Positions 54,737 through 63,769 are shown, counted from the stretch's first letter. The stretch is DNA of 64,000 nt from Pseudarthrobacter sp. SSS035 (GCF_023273875.1 NZ_CP096882.1:4526001-4590000), one strand, 5' to 3'. The notes: generated from the letters alone by a model not told the origin. Program-made: numbers and translations.

Positions 54737-56182
54737 TCACTGTAGGCGAGGGACTTCGGCTAGTTCGCCGAGGCCGGCCATTGACCTGGCAGAAAGGGCG
54801 ATTTTCATGCTCTGCCTGTCTAGGAGTCCTCGTTCAATTACCAGGTCTGCTATTCCCCGGTTGCTGGCGAGTGCTTCTTTGGCCAGCTCGGCCGCCGCGG
54901 CATAGCCGATCAAGGGGGCCAGGCCAGTGACGACGCTTATCGATTCGAGCATGCGCTCCTGCAGGACCTGAGTGTTCGCTCTGATGCCATCGACGCAGTG
55001 GGTGCGGAGTTGACGGCAAGCGACCTTGAGCCAGGCAATTGACTCGAGGAGGGCGTCGGCTATGACGGGTTCGAAGGCGTTGAGCTGCAGCTGGCCGGCC
55101 TCCACACCCATGGTCACCGTCGCGTCAGCGCCGACGACGCGGAAGGCAACCTGGTTAACCATCTCCGGGATAACCGGATTGACCTTCCCGGGCATGATGG
55201 AGGACCCGGCCTGTACTGCGGGCAGGAAAATCTCCGCGAAGCCCGTCTGCGGGCCTGAGGAGAGCAAACGAAGATCGTTGCAGATCTTTGAGAGTTTTAC
55301 CGCCGCCCGCTTCAGGACACCGGACACGAGCATAAAGACGCCGGTGTCGCCGGTGGCCTCCACCAGATTGGTCGCCGAGACGAGCTGCAGCCCCGTAACC
55401 GCATTGAGTTCAATCATGACGGCTTCCCGGTATCCGGGCGGAGCGGTGATGCCGGTGCCGATGGCTGTGGCGCCAAGGTTCGATTCCCGCAGGTGCGGCA
55501 GGAGTTCCAGGAGCCTGTTCCTGTCCTCACGCAAAGTTTCGGCGAAAGCCCCGAACTCCTGGCCCATGGACATGGGTACCGCATCCTGGAGTTGCGTGCG
55601 CCCTACCTCAATGATGCCTGCGAACTCTACAGCCTTTGCCTCGAACGCCTCGCTGAGCCTGCTGTGCTCGGAACAGAGATCCGTAAGTTCCTGCTGCAGT
55701 GCGATCTTAATGGCCGTGGGGTAGACGTCGTTGGTGGACTGACTCCGGTTAACGTCGTCAATGGGGTGCAGCACGGCGTAGTCACCCTTTTCGTGGCCCA
55801 TCAATTCCAGGGCCCGATTTGCTATCACCTCATTGGCATTCATGTTGGTACTGGTTCCCGCTCCACCCTGGATGGTGTCAACAACGAACTCGCCGTCCAA
55901 GAGCCCGTCCATCACCTCCCGGGAAGCCCGCTGAATAGCCTCGGATCTGACCGGCTCCAGGAGACCGAGGCTTTCGTTGGCGCGCGCTGCCGCATACTTC
56001 ACAGCCCCCAGTCCCCACAGCAGGGAACGCAGGCTGCCAATGGACCGTCCGCTGACCGGGAAGTTTTCCACCGCCCGCATGGTGCTGATGCCCCAGTATG
56101 CGTCGGCAGGGACCTCTCGGTCCCCGAGACTGTCATGCTCCTGCCGGACGCCGGTGATGGTTGACGAGGGTTGTTCTGTCAT
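54737..56182 (-). CDS. aspA: Aspartate ammonia-lyase
   Basis: 481 residues, the fumarase/aspartase fold. Signature GSSIMPGKVNP near residue 330, and TIQGGAGTSTNMNANEVIANR and GRTQLQDAVPMSMGQEF in order. Converts aspartate to fumarate and ammonia. Fourth gene of the minus-strand run RidA-DUF1028-M20-AspA, suggesting the pathway yields aspartate or a close analogue. Confidence 0.88.
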   Translation of the reverse strand: MTEQPSSTITGVRQEHDSLGDREVPADAYWGISTMRAVENFPVSGRSIGSLRSLLWGLGAVKYAAARANESLGLLEPVRSEAIQRASREVMDGLLDGEFVVDTIQGGAGTSTNMNANEVIANRALELMGHEKGDYAVLHPIDDVNRSQSTNDVYPTAIKIALQQELTDLCSEHSRLSEAFEAKAVEFAGIIEVGRTQLQDAVPMSMGQEFGAFAETLREDRNRLLELLPHLRESNLGATAIGTGITAPPGYREAVMIELNAVTGLQLVSATNLVEATGDTGVFMLVSGVLKRAAVKLSKICNDLRLLSSGPQTGFAEIFLPAVQAGSSIMPGKVNPVIPEMVNQVAFRVVGADATVTMGVEAGQLQLNAFEPVIADALLESIAWLKVACRQLRTHCVDGIRANTQVLQERMLESISVVTGLAPLIGYAAAAELAKEALASNRGIADLVIERGLLDRQSMKIALSARSMAGLGELAEVPRLQ

Positions 56183-56218
56183 GGTCCTGTTCCTGGGAAG
56201 TCGGAAAAAACCGCCTGA

Positions 56219-57385
56219 CTACTTAGCCAGGAAGTCCAATGCGGTCAGCGCCAGGGCTGCAGCGCCGTCGTGGATTGCACGGTTGGCTGCTTCGCCAACA
56301 CAGTGCGCGGCAAACTCCGGCTGATGATTGGCCGCCGGGAAGCAGCCAAGACCGATATAGGGGTGGATGGCCGGAACCACTTGGGAGACGTTGCCCATGT
56401 CGGTGGAGGCCCGGTTCATGGTCGCTTGCTCAGGTGGCACGTCAAAGTCTCGGCCAAGTGACTCTGCATGCCTGATATACAGTTCCAGCGCCCGCAAGTC
56501 TGTTCGGAACTCGGAATAGGGTTCCGATTCCGGCGTCACGGACAGCTCGCAGCCGGACGCCAAGGCTCCCGCTTCAAAGCAGCGGTGGACGCGCCCTTCC
56601 AGGCCTTTCAGCTGAGAGAGTGATTCGGCACGGACGTACCAGCGGCCTTCTGTCTTTTCCGGGATGGCGTTCGGAGCCTCACCCCCACGGGTTTGAATGC
56701 CGTGCACGCGGGTGCCGGCGGGCAGTTGCTGCCGGAGAAGGCCGAGAGCGACCTGGGCGACGATGAAGGCGTCGTTGGCGTTGACGCCCTGTTCGGGATA
56801 CGCGGCGGCGTGGGCCGATTTGCCCCGATACTCCACGTGGTTGTGGGCTACCGCGAACGGGCGGGCCTCGGCCGAGTCAACCGGGCTGGGGTGCGCCATC
56901 ATGGCAAGGTCAAGACCGTGGAAGGCGCCCTTCTTGAGCAGTTCGATCTTCCCGCCCCCACCTTCTTCGGCGGGGGTACCGTAGAGTTCCACCGTCAGGT
57001 CACGCTCGGCCGCGAACTCCGCGAGGGCCACCACTGTGCCACACGAGATGGCCGTGATGATGTTATGGCCGCAAGCATGCCCCAAACCCGGCAGGGCGTC
57101 GTACTCTGCCATGACGCCGATCCGATGGCTACCGTTTCCGAAGACCGCCCGTATGGCGGTAGGAAAACCCAGATATCCTTTTTCGACGTCGAAGCCGTGC
57201 CGCTCCAGATAGTCAGCTGTCCACCCGGCCGCTCGGTGTTCCTGCCAGCCAAGTTCCGGGTTCGCGTGGAGCGTCTCGGAGAGCCGGGTCAGCTCCGCTT
57301 GCTGTCCGGCCACGGCCTCCAACACACGTGTACGTTGTCCGCGCTGAACCGCCGGACTCAGCGCAGTTGCCTGTTCAGCGTTCAT
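56219..57385 (-). CDS. M20-family amidohydrolase
   Basis: 388 residues from ATG 57385, overlapping the DUF1028 stop by 11 bases; the frame to 57502 only re-reads that gene. Metal and catalytic landmarks: GVMAEYDALPGLGHACGHN, GTPAEEGGGGK, AMMAHP, HVEYRGKSAHAAAYPEQGVN. Close to the aminobenzoyl-glutamate/N-acyl amino-acid hydrolase branch. Splits an amide to release an amino acid, plausibly aspartate for the next enzyme. Confidence 0.85.
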   Translation of the reverse strand: MNAEQATALSPAVQRGQRTRVLEAVAGQQAELTRLSETLHANPELGWQEHRAAGWTADYLERHGFDVEKGYLGFPTAIRAVFGNGSHRIGVMAEYDALPGLGHACGHNIITAISCGTVVALAEFAAERDLTVELYGTPAEEGGGGKIELLKKGAFHGLDLAMMAHPSPVDSAEARPFAVAHNHVEYRGKSAHAAAYPEQGVNANDAFIVAQVALGLLRQQLPAGTRVHGIQTRGGEAPNAIPEKTEGRWYVRAESLSQLKGLEGRVHRCFEAGALASGCELSVTPESEPYSEFRTDLRALELYIRHAESLGRDFDVPPEQATMNRASTDMGNVSQVVPAIHPYIGLGCFPAANHQPEFAAHCVGEAANRAIHDGAAALALTALDFLAK

Positions 57386-58046
57386 CGCCTGGCACCCCAT
57401 AGCCAATGGAAGACGCGGGATCGAGTCCCCGAACCACATAATCCTGACGCTGCGGAAGCCACACTTCCAGCAACCGCTGAAGCTCCGCAATGGGGTCTTC
57501 ATGCCAGTCCACGCGCAGGTCAGTGTCCCTCCAGCCGTGACCGGAGACCACGGAGATACCCGCGGACATCACGGGACCGACTTCCCCGCCGGCGGCTTCA
57601 GCGGCCCTTAGCGCAGCCAGGAGCCGTTCTTCGAGTTCACCGGTGGCAGCTTCGAAACCATCGCAAAGTGCCTGGGCGACAGCCGGGCTCGCCAGCATGT
57701 TGCCGGCCGCCACGCTGTTCTTCCCCCGGCCCTCGCCGACGACGCCAAGCGTGTGTGCGCCGCTAAAGACAGCGGAAGCGCCCGTGGAATCCAAGACCAC
57801 CAGCTGGCGGTAATCTACCCCGGGAGCTTCGCGGACAACCGCGTCCAAGGCCTCCTGTGCGGAGAAACCGGCCTCCAGACGATCCAGCAGGGCGCTGCCG
57901 AGTCGGGGATCGGTAATGTTTTGCGAGCTCACCGCGCCCACACTGTCCCGCAGGTGGGCGCAACGTGCGGCGACAGCGGGGGAAGAGGAAGACACGGCAA
58001 GGCCAAACCGGCCGCGTCCATCCGTGCCGGCGATGCTAAACGTCAC
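57375..58046 (-). CDS. DUF1028-family protein
   Basis: 223 residues beginning MTFSIAGTDGRGRFGLAVSSSSPAVAARCA, then GAVSSQNITDPRLG, GVVGEGRGKNSVAAGNML and LRVDWHEDPIAEL. These mark DUF1028, an Ntn-hydrolase-like family of unproven function often linked to amidohydrolases and RidA. The first four bases overlap the RidA stop (ATGA). Confidence 0.85.
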   Translation of the reverse strand: MTFSIAGTDGRGRFGLAVSSSSPAVAARCAHLRDSVGAVSSQNITDPRLGSALLDRLEAGFSAQEALDAVVREAPGVDYRQLVVLDSTGASAVFSGAHTLGVVGEGRGKNSVAAGNMLASPAVAQALCDGFEAATGELEERLLAALRAAEAAGGEVGPVMSAGISVVSGHGWRDTDLRVDWHEDPIAELQRLLEVWLPQRQDYVVRGLDPASSIGYGVPGDER

Positions 58047-58462
58047 GGCGTGACCTCAGAGAGCACAGCGGTAGCGTCGATCTCCACCAGCCACTCGGTC
58101 CGCGCCAGCGCCTGCACGACGATTCCGGTCGAAACCGGGAAGACACCCTTGAGCCAGCGGCCCATGACGCGGTAGACCCTCTCGCGATAGCGCGGATCAA
58201 TGATGTAGACAGTGACTTTGACGATGTCTTCGAGGCTGCTGCCGGCTTCCTTCAGGAGCATGTCAATATTGGCCATGGCCTTTTCCGTCTGGGCTTCGAC
58301 GTCACCGATTCCCACGGATTCCCGCGTGTCCAGGTCCTGTCCGATCTGGCCCCGAAGATAAACCACCCCGTTCGCCACCACTGCCTGGCAGAGGTCGTTG
58401 TCCAGGTTCTGCTCCGGGTAGGTGTCCTTGGTGTTGAATGTACGGATTCGCTGGTGTTTCAC
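58043..58462 (-). CDS. RidA-family protein (enamine/imine deaminase)
   Basis: 139 residues. TYPEQNLDNDLCQAVVANGV, YLRGQIGQDLDTRESVGIGD and SLEDIVKVTVYIIDPRYRER, with the conserved Arg of the active site. RidA proteins hydrolyse reactive imines/enamines released by PLP or oxidase enzymes. First gene of the four-gene operon, divergent from a LysR gene. An inactivated paralogue sits at 52325. Confidence 0.88.
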   Translation of the reverse strand: MKHQRIRTFNTKDTYPEQNLDNDLCQAVVANGVVYLRGQIGQDLDTRESVGIGDVEAQTEKAMANIDMLLKEAGSSLEDIVKVTVYIIDPRYRERVYRVMGRWLKGVFPVSTGIVVQALARTEWLVEIDATAVLSEVTP

Positions 58463-58500
58463 TTAGCCGCTCCCTTTCCGTTCTGCTGGCTCTTATGGAC

Positions 58501-58568
58501 TGTTCTAAAACGTCTCGAACTCAGCTTCCGCCTGCGATCCGAATCTGTCCAACAGTCCTTTTAGAACA
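58501..58568. promoter_or_regulatory. Widely spaced inverted repeat, RidA operon/LysR intergenic region
   Basis: TGTTCTAAAA (58501-58510) and TTTTAGAACA (58559-58568), identical 10-base half-sites 48 bases apart and inverted. The left half lies 38 bases upstream of the ridA ATG. The spacing would suit two operator sites bridged by a looping protein. Confidence 0.5.
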
Positions 58569-58569
58569 A

Positions 58570-58592
58570 ATTCATCTGCAAAACAGATGAAT
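58570..58592. promoter_or_regulatory. Candidate LysR operator
   Basis: ATTCATCTG-CAAAA-CAGATGAAT, perfect 9-bp arms, one base after the right half of the wider repeat and 16 bases before the LysR ATG. Fits a T-N11-A core and an autorepression position. Confidence 0.55.
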
Positions 58593-58608
58593 CGGGTATT
58601 CTTATCGA

Positions 58609-59526
58609 ATGGACGTCACACTCACGCAATTGCGCTATTTTGCGGAAGCGGCCGCACAGCTGTCGATGACAGGTGCCGCTGGCCGTCTGAACGTGGCGCA
58701 ATCTGCCGTGTCGGCAGCGATCGCACAGCTGGAGCGCCACATCGGCACGCAGTTCTTCATCAGGCAGCGCTCCAAAGGGCTGATACTGACTCCTGCCGGC
58801 GAGCTGTTCTTGCGCGACACCCAGGCCATTCTGGCCCACGTCGAGGAAAGCCTTGACCATGCCCGCGGCGAGCAGCAAAGCGTCAAGGGCCGCGTCCGCA
58901 TGGCATGCTTCAGCACCCTCGCGCCGTTCCTGCTTCCCGGCGTCCTGAGCAGGCTGCGCGAGGAACACCCGGCACTGGAAGTAGAAGTACTCGAAACGGA
59001 CATTTCAGGGTGCGTCAGCGCGCTGATCAACGGCCAGGCAGATCTGGCCTTGTGTTACGACCTCGACCTGCCGGAGGGAATCGCAGGTTCCGTGGTGCAA
59101 ACGGCCCGGCCCTATTTGGCGATTCCACCCCATCATGCGCTTGCCGGTTCGGACAGCGTCCCGCTGTCGGCACTCAAAGATGAGTCGTTTGTGCTGCTGG
59201 ACCTTCCCCACACCCGGGATCTCATGCTGTCAATCGCCCGGCTGAGCGGCGTGGAACCGGACATTAGATTCCGATCTGCCAGTTACGAGACCGTGCGTAC
59301 TTTTGTAGCCCGGGGCCTTGGCTACTCCATTCTTCACCAGCGCCCTCAACACAAGCTGACCTACGACGGCGGACAGATAGCAACTGTGGAGATCCAGGAC
59401 AACGTACCCGAACTGCGGACGGTACTGGCCCATCTGCAGTCGCAGCGCCCAACTGCACGGGTGCGGGCAGTCGCACAGGCGGTCCGGCACCAGATTGTTG
59501 CCGCGAAGGCTGCAGCACAGCCCTAA
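58609..59526 (+). CDS. LysR-family regulator
   Basis: 305 residues with the N-terminal HTH (LTQLRYFAEAAAQLSMTGAA, LNVAQSAVSAAIAQLERHI) and a full effector domain. Divergent from the RidA operon with a perfect palindrome between them, so it is the likely regulator of that operon and perhaps of the transporter that follows. Confidence 0.87.
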   Translation: MDVTLTQLRYFAEAAAQLSMTGAAGRLNVAQSAVSAAIAQLERHIGTQFFIRQRSKGLILTPAGELFLRDTQAILAHVEESLDHARGEQQSVKGRVRMACFSTLAPFLLPGVLSRLREEHPALEVEVLETDISGCVSALINGQADLALCYDLDLPEGIAGSVVQTARPYLAIPPHHALAGSDSVPLSALKDESFVLLDLPHTRDLMLSIARLSGVEPDIRFRSASYETVRTFVARGLGYSILHQRPQHKLTYDGGQIATVEIQDNVPELRTVLAHLQSQRPTARVRAVAQAVRHQIVAAKAAAQP

Positions 59527-59970
59527 CAGCGCAACCAGGTCCGCGGGCGGTGCCCTGTCACGGTCTTCCCGGTTTCCCCATCCCAGCGACCGTAAGTGAC
59601 AGTGTTTGCCAGCAGGAAGATCCCACCTTCCGGCGGTCTTCCAACTGTTTTGGGCCGCAATACCTTGCATAAAACACAGAGAGTTGGCGGCAGCAGCAGC
59701 GGCGCTTATCGGCGGCCGCGCTGGCACGTAGCTCATAGTCGCGTGCCGTGCCCCGACCACACCTTCATCGAAATATCAGATGCACTTTCCATGAAATGGC
59801 TATTAGACAGATTCGGCGCGCAGGGGAAGGATAGGACATGCCAGCAATTGGGCGTGATCCACATCACGGGTTCCTGGTAGCCAGTTCCGGAATGGCGGTC
59901 AACGCGGACCACCACAGCGGACTCGCTCCCCCACAACCCCAGCATCGGATTGTTTCCTCCAGGAGTAACA
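59527..59970. other. Gene-free stretch, transporter promoter region
   Basis: No protein-like frame. AT-rich patches around 59650-59680 and 59770-59800 are the best places for the transporter promoter. No clear hairpin after the LysR gene. Confidence 0.4.
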
Positions 59971-61347
59971 GTGAACACCAATAATATTGAGGGGCGGATC
60001 AGCCGAAAAGGCCTGCGTACAAGCATCACGGCCGGATCCATCGGCGTCTTCGTCCACTGGTTTGAGTGGGCCATCTACGCCTATCTTGCCTCGACGATCG
60101 CCGTCGTCTTCTTCCCCCAACAGGACAGCACGGCAGCCCTGCTTTCTGTTTTCGCGGTCTTTGCCATCAGCTTCGGCGTCCGGCCGCTCGGCGCCCTGAT
60201 CTTCGGAACTCTTGGCGACCGGATCGGGCGCAAAAAGACGCTATCGATCGTCATCCTGTCGATGAGCGGCGCTACTCTCGTTGTCGGCCTGCTGCCGACG
60301 TACGATGCCATCGGCATCTGGGCTCCTGTCCTGCTCATAGCTGCCCGCGTCGTGCAGGGCCTGGCCGCCGGTGGAGAATTCGGCAGCGCGGCTGCGTTTC
60401 TGGCGGAGTATTCGCCCCGCAAGCACCGCGGTTTCGGTGTCAGCTGGCTTGAGTTCGGTAGCCTCCTGGGCTTTCTCGCGGCTTCCCTGGTGGTGTTCGT
60501 GCTGACCAGCACGATGGACGCGTCGACAATAGAGAACGGCGGCTGGCGCATACCGTTCCTCATCGCCGTTCCGCTAGGTGTGGTGGGCTTCTACATCCGT
60601 ACCAAGATCGAGGACACCCCGGAGTTCAAATCACTGGAAGAACTCGACAACATCCCCCAGAGCCCGGTGAAAGAGGTTTTCACTCGGCACTGGAAGCAAC
60701 TGTTGCAGATGAGCGGGCTGGAAATCATGATGCACGTGACCTTCTACGTCGTACTTGTCTACCTCCTGACCTACCAGGAATCCGTACTGGGCTTTGACGC
60801 GGGAACCGCCGCGCTTCTCTCCACCGTGGCATCCGTCGCAGGACTCATCCTCGTACCCCTGATGGGGGCGCTCTCGGACCGTATCGGCCGCAAACCGCTC
60901 CTGATCGCTGCAGCCATCTCACTAATCGTGCTGTCATACCCGCTGTTCCTGATCATGCAGTCCGGCACCCCATGGGCAGGCGCGGTGAGCACCATCGGTC
61001 TGGGCGTTATTCTGGCACTCATCCTCGGCGTCCACGCGGCAGCCGCGGCCGAGCTCTTCCCGACCCGCACACGTCAAACCGGCCTGTCCATCGCCTACAG
61101 CATCACCGCAGCGATCTTCGCCGGCACCGTACCGTACGTCCTGACCTGGCTCATCGCCCAGACAGGCAACCAGATGATGCCCGCGTTCTACCTCGTACTC
61201 GTCGGACTGATTGGCCTGGCAGCCGTGCTGACCATGAAAGAAACCAAGGGCAGCAACCTCTTCGGCGACGAAGACAACAAACAGGCAGCCACCCTGCCGG
61301 CTCAAACGGATGACACGCTGGCTTCCTTCCACAAAACCACGCCCTAA
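59971..61347 (+). CDS. MHS-family MFS transporter
   Basis: 458 residues from GTG 59971 (AGGAG 5 bases upstream); the frame to 59950 lacks a site. Twelve helices; GTLGDRIGRKKTL, QGLAAGGEFGSAAAFLAEYS and GALSDRIGRKPLL mark the metabolite:H+ symporter branch (KgtP/ProP/ShiA). Likely imports a carboxylate or zwitterion, plausibly the substrate of the RidA-M20-AspA operon. Confidence 0.85.
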   Translation: MNTNNIEGRISRKGLRTSITAGSIGVFVHWFEWAIYAYLASTIAVVFFPQQDSTAALLSVFAVFAISFGVRPLGALIFGTLGDRIGRKKTLSIVILSMSGATLVVGLLPTYDAIGIWAPVLLIAARVVQGLAAGGEFGSAAAFLAEYSPRKHRGFGVSWLEFGSLLGFLAASLVVFVLTSTMDASTIENGGWRIPFLIAVPLGVVGFYIRTKIEDTPEFKSLEELDNIPQSPVKEVFTRHWKQLLQMSGLEIMMHVTFYVVLVYLLTYQESVLGFDAGTAALLSTVASVAGLILVPLMGALSDRIGRKPLLIAAAISLIVLSYPLFLIMQSGTPWAGAVSTIGLGVILALILGVHAAAAAELFPTRTRQTGLSIAYSITAAIFAGTVPYVLTWLIAQTGNQMMPAFYLVLVGLIGLAAVLTMKETKGSNLFGDEDNKQAATLPAQTDDTLASFHKTTP

Positions 61348-61363
61348 CCCGGCGGCAACAGCA

Positions 61364-61398
61364 CGGCCCACGGACAGCACCACGCTGGTCGTGGGCCG
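61364..61398 (+). terminator. Hairpin after the transporter
   Basis: CGGCCCACG and CGTGGGCCG, a 9-bp perfect stem with a 17-base loop, 16 bases past the stop. Confidence 0.55.
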
Positions 61399-61445
61399 CT
61401 GCCGTGAGATGGCCGGACGACGGACAACCAACAATCAGGAGCACC

Positions 61446-61551
61446 CACGCAACCCGCCGGAACTCGCCGCGTTGAACGTCTTCATCCGCGAACGCAGCCT
61501 GGCCACCGCATGACCGGCGGAGAACTCACCGCCGCACAAATCCGGGCACTC
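61446..61551 (+). pseudogene. Remnant of an XRE/nucleotidyltransferase pair at the IS end
   Basis: About 105 bases match 21092-21196: the XRE C-terminus PPELAALNVFIRERSLATA and stop, then the overlapping start MTGGELTAAQIRAL of the nucleotidyltransferase (MSGGELTADQIRAL at 21151). The frame stops at the IS end. This is a second, diverged copy of that operon, cut on both sides. Confidence 0.85.
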
Positions 61552-61567
61552 TGAACCGTCCCGGGAA

Positions 61568-62524
61568 TCATGCCGCCTGTTTGTTGGCGGTTGCGTCGGG
61601 TAACGTGCCGGTTTGTAGATCATAATATGTCTGCTCGTATTGCTCTGGCGTCTGGTGATCCAGTGCGGAATGCAGGCGTTCGTTGTTGTACCAGTGGACC
61701 CACTCGAAGACGATCTCGATCACGTCGGTTTCGGTCTTCAACGCCCCGGCGCGGAACGGTGAATCCTTCGCGACGGCGTCGTTCTTGAACAGCCCCATCA
61801 CCGTCTCGGCGGCTGCATTGTCATAGGCATCACCGACGCTGCCAATGGACGGCTGCAGGCCCTCCAGGGCCAGTGTGTCGGTGTAACGGATGGAGGTGTA
61901 TTGGCTTCCGGCATCGCTGTGGTGAATCAGTCCCGCCGGTGCCGGGCGGTCGGTGTGTTCGCGCCGCCACAGGGCCATCCGCAGGCAGTGTTCGACGAAC
62001 GCGGTGTCCTTGACGGTGGAGGTTTCCCAGCCGACGATCGCCCGGGAGTACAGGTCGATGACCAGGGCGACGTAGACGAATCCGGAGTAGACCGGGACGT
62101 AGGTGAAATCAGTGACCCAGACCTGGTTCGGGGCCGGGGCGGTGAAGTTCCGGTTCAGCAGGTCGCCGGCGCGGCGGCCGTCCTTGCCGGGGATGGTGGT
62201 GCGGGTCTTGCGGCCTCTGATGAGGCCGTTCATGCCCTCTTCGCGCATGAGCCGGTCCACGGTGTGTTTGGAGGCTTCCGGGAAGCCGTTATGGCGCAGC
62301 CACTGCGTCATTTTCCGCCGTCCGTAGATGATCTCGGGCCGGGGGCGTCCCTTCGCGTCGGGGACTTTCAAACTGCGGAGCGCGTCGGTGATGCGGGCGT
62401 CTTCGATGGTGCGCAGGGCTGGCAGGCGTTTCTTCCACGCCCGGTAGGTTCGTGCGGCGACCTGCACGCCCTGCTCCCGCAGGACGGCACCGATCGACTC
62501 GACCGCATAACCTTCAGCGCGCAT
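61568..62524 (-). CDS. IS3-family transposase OrfB
   Basis: 318 residues. Integrase core with Asp in VWVTDFTYVPV, Asp in LIHHSDAGSQYTSIRY and Glu in NAAAETVMGLFKND (35-residue spacing), plus an N-terminal HTH_21 domain (RRKMTQWLRHNGFPEAS). Normally made as an OrfAB fusion by -1 frameshifting; here the first in-frame ATG is 20 bases after the orfA stop, and a canonical A-run slippery site is not obvious. Confidence 0.92.
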   Translation of the reverse strand: MRAEGYAVESIGAVLREQGVQVAARTYRAWKKRLPALRTIEDARITDALRSLKVPDAKGRPRPEIIYGRRKMTQWLRHNGFPEASKHTVDRLMREEGMNGLIRGRKTRTTIPGKDGRRAGDLLNRNFTAPAPNQVWVTDFTYVPVYSGFVYVALVIDLYSRAIVGWETSTVKDTAFVEHCLRMALWRREHTDRPAPAGLIHHSDAGSQYTSIRYTDTLALEGLQPSIGSVGDAYDNAAAETVMGLFKNDAVAKDSPFRAGALKTETDVIEIVFEWVHWYNNERLHSALDHQTPEQYEQTYYDLQTGTLPDATANKQAA

Positions 62525-62544
62525 TTCGTCGATGAATCGACAGA

Positions 62545-62856
62545 TCAGCGGCGGCGAGGGTCGAGCTCCCTCGCGAAGAAAATCGAGGCCTGTTTGAGGA
62601 TCTCGTTGGACTCTTTCAAGTCCCGCACCTCAGCCCGGAGCCGTTTGATTTCTTCCAGCTCGTCACTGCTTGGTCCGGTCTTCTCACCGGCATCGACCTG
62701 GGCCTGGACAACCCAGCGGCGCAGCGATTCGGGGCCGACGCCGAGCTTTGGCGCCAGTGCCTTGCAGGCAGCATAAACAGACGGATATTCGGACAATCGA
62801 TCCATGGTCATGCGCACTGCACGGTCACGGACTTCGGGCGGGAACTGCTTGGGCAT
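62545..62856 (-). CDS. IS3-family transposase OrfA
   Basis: 103 residues from ATG 62856 (MPKQFPPEVRDRAVRM). HTH_Tnp_1 domain, then a leucine-zipper-like helix (LEEIKRLRAEVRDLKESNEI). The frame to 62892 would begin inside the inverted repeat and is not preferred. Confidence 0.9.
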   Translation of the reverse strand: MPKQFPPEVRDRAVRMTMDRLSEYPSVYAACKALAPKLGVGPESLRRWVVQAQVDAGEKTGPSSDELEEIKRLRAEVRDLKESNEILKQASIFFARELDPRRR

Positions 62857-62907
62857 AGTCACTATCTTTCTCAAATTAGATAGCGGCATCAAACCCGGGA
62901 CGGTTCA

Positions 62908-63304
62908 ATGGCTTCGACGCCATCGACCGAGCTGTCATAGAAACTCACACCCCACTGCCCACCACGGCTCCGCATCGAGAGCCTCCTGGCAGCCACGAAC
63001 AGGATGCCACACGCTCCGTGCCGGCGCGGCAGGGGGATCTACCCGGGCGCCTGGCAACAAGACCGAGTCCATAACCATGACCACACCTTGGGGCTGCGGG
63101 GGCATTCCGGCTCCTCCGCACGCGAACCTCTGAAAATGTTGGCCTAGGACTGCATCCGCGGCGAACCGCTACACACGACAAGAGGCCATTTATCGGCGAC
63201 GAACCAACGGGAGGGGAAGGGGAGGCGAAAACTCCTGTCACCTACCCCACACTAAGAGGCCAATCAGTCGACGTGGTCGACGAATTCTGATGTACTTCTT
63301 GTCC
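62908..63304. other. No gene recognised
   Basis: The stretch right of the IS has only short frames. It does not resume the nucleotidyltransferase gene, so a deletion or rearrangement has joined unrelated DNA here. Confidence 0.4.
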
Positions 63305-63340
63305 TTGACGTACATCATGTACGTAATGCATGATGCATGT
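63305..63340 (+). promoter_or_regulatory. Promoter with paired palindromic operators for the Phd-like pair
   Basis: TTGACG (63305) is a -35 candidate. GTACATCATGTAC (63310-63322) and ATGCATGATGCAT (63326-63338) are two perfect palindromes one and a half helix turns apart (16 bases centre to centre), the second ending 2 bases before the ATG. This suits cooperative autorepression and a leaderless transcript, as no ribosome site is visible. Confidence 0.6.
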
Positions 63341-63769
63341 ATGACTACTCCAACTCATCAGCGACGCACCTTTGGCTTCGCCGATGCCCGAAAGTCCTTA
63401 AAAGCGATCCTTGATACAAGCGACCGCGGCGGCTTGTCAGTGGTCACGCGTGGGGGAAGTTCGGCTTCGGTGGTCAACACAGACCGGCTCCGTGCGTTTC
63501 TGGTGAGGACTACACCGGCAAATGTTCAGGTCGTGCCTGAGGACGGGGCATGGGCAATGTTTATCCCGGGCCTTCCCTTGGCAGCTGAGGGCACCACACT
63601 CGAGGAGGCCACCCTTGACCTGATCGATGCCCTCCGAGACTACGCCGAAGACTGGGAAGATCATTTGAGCACTGCACCGAACCACGACGGAAACTGGGCG
63701 CTGGTGCAGATCATCGATGCCTCCGCTGATGAGCAGCTGGCGGAGTGGCTGACCGGTAGCACGCGGTGA
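63341..63769 (+). CDS. Phd/YefM-like antitoxin with C-terminal extension
   Basis: 142 residues from ATG 63341; the upstream frame to 63290 would cover the operators. The FGFADARKSLKAILDTSDRG and LSVVTRGGSSASVVN segments fit the DNA-binding domain of prevent-host-death antitoxins. The longer C-terminus (PLAAEGTTLEEATLDLIDAL, DWEDHL) resembles a HicB-like RNase H-fold piece. The stop overlaps the next gene's GTG, as in toxin-antitoxin operons. Confidence 0.75.
   Translation: MTTPTHQRRTFGFADARKSLKAILDTSDRGGLSVVTRGGSSASVVNTDRLRAFLVRTTPANVQVVPEDGAWAMFIPGLPLAAEGTTLEEATLDLIDALRDYAEDWEDHLSTAPNHDGNWALVQIIDASADEQLAEWLTGSTR

Larger units (their letters stand above)
61552..62907 (-). mobile_element. IS3-family insertion sequence
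   Basis: 1356 bp. The terminal inverted repeats both begin TGAACCGTCCCGGG, and similarity extends to about base 26 (ATGCCGC). Contains orfA and orfB on the minus strand with a complete DDE. The flanking triplets CTC (left) and ATG (right) do not match, so there is no short target duplication, and the right flank does not continue the interrupted gene. Confidence 0.9.
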
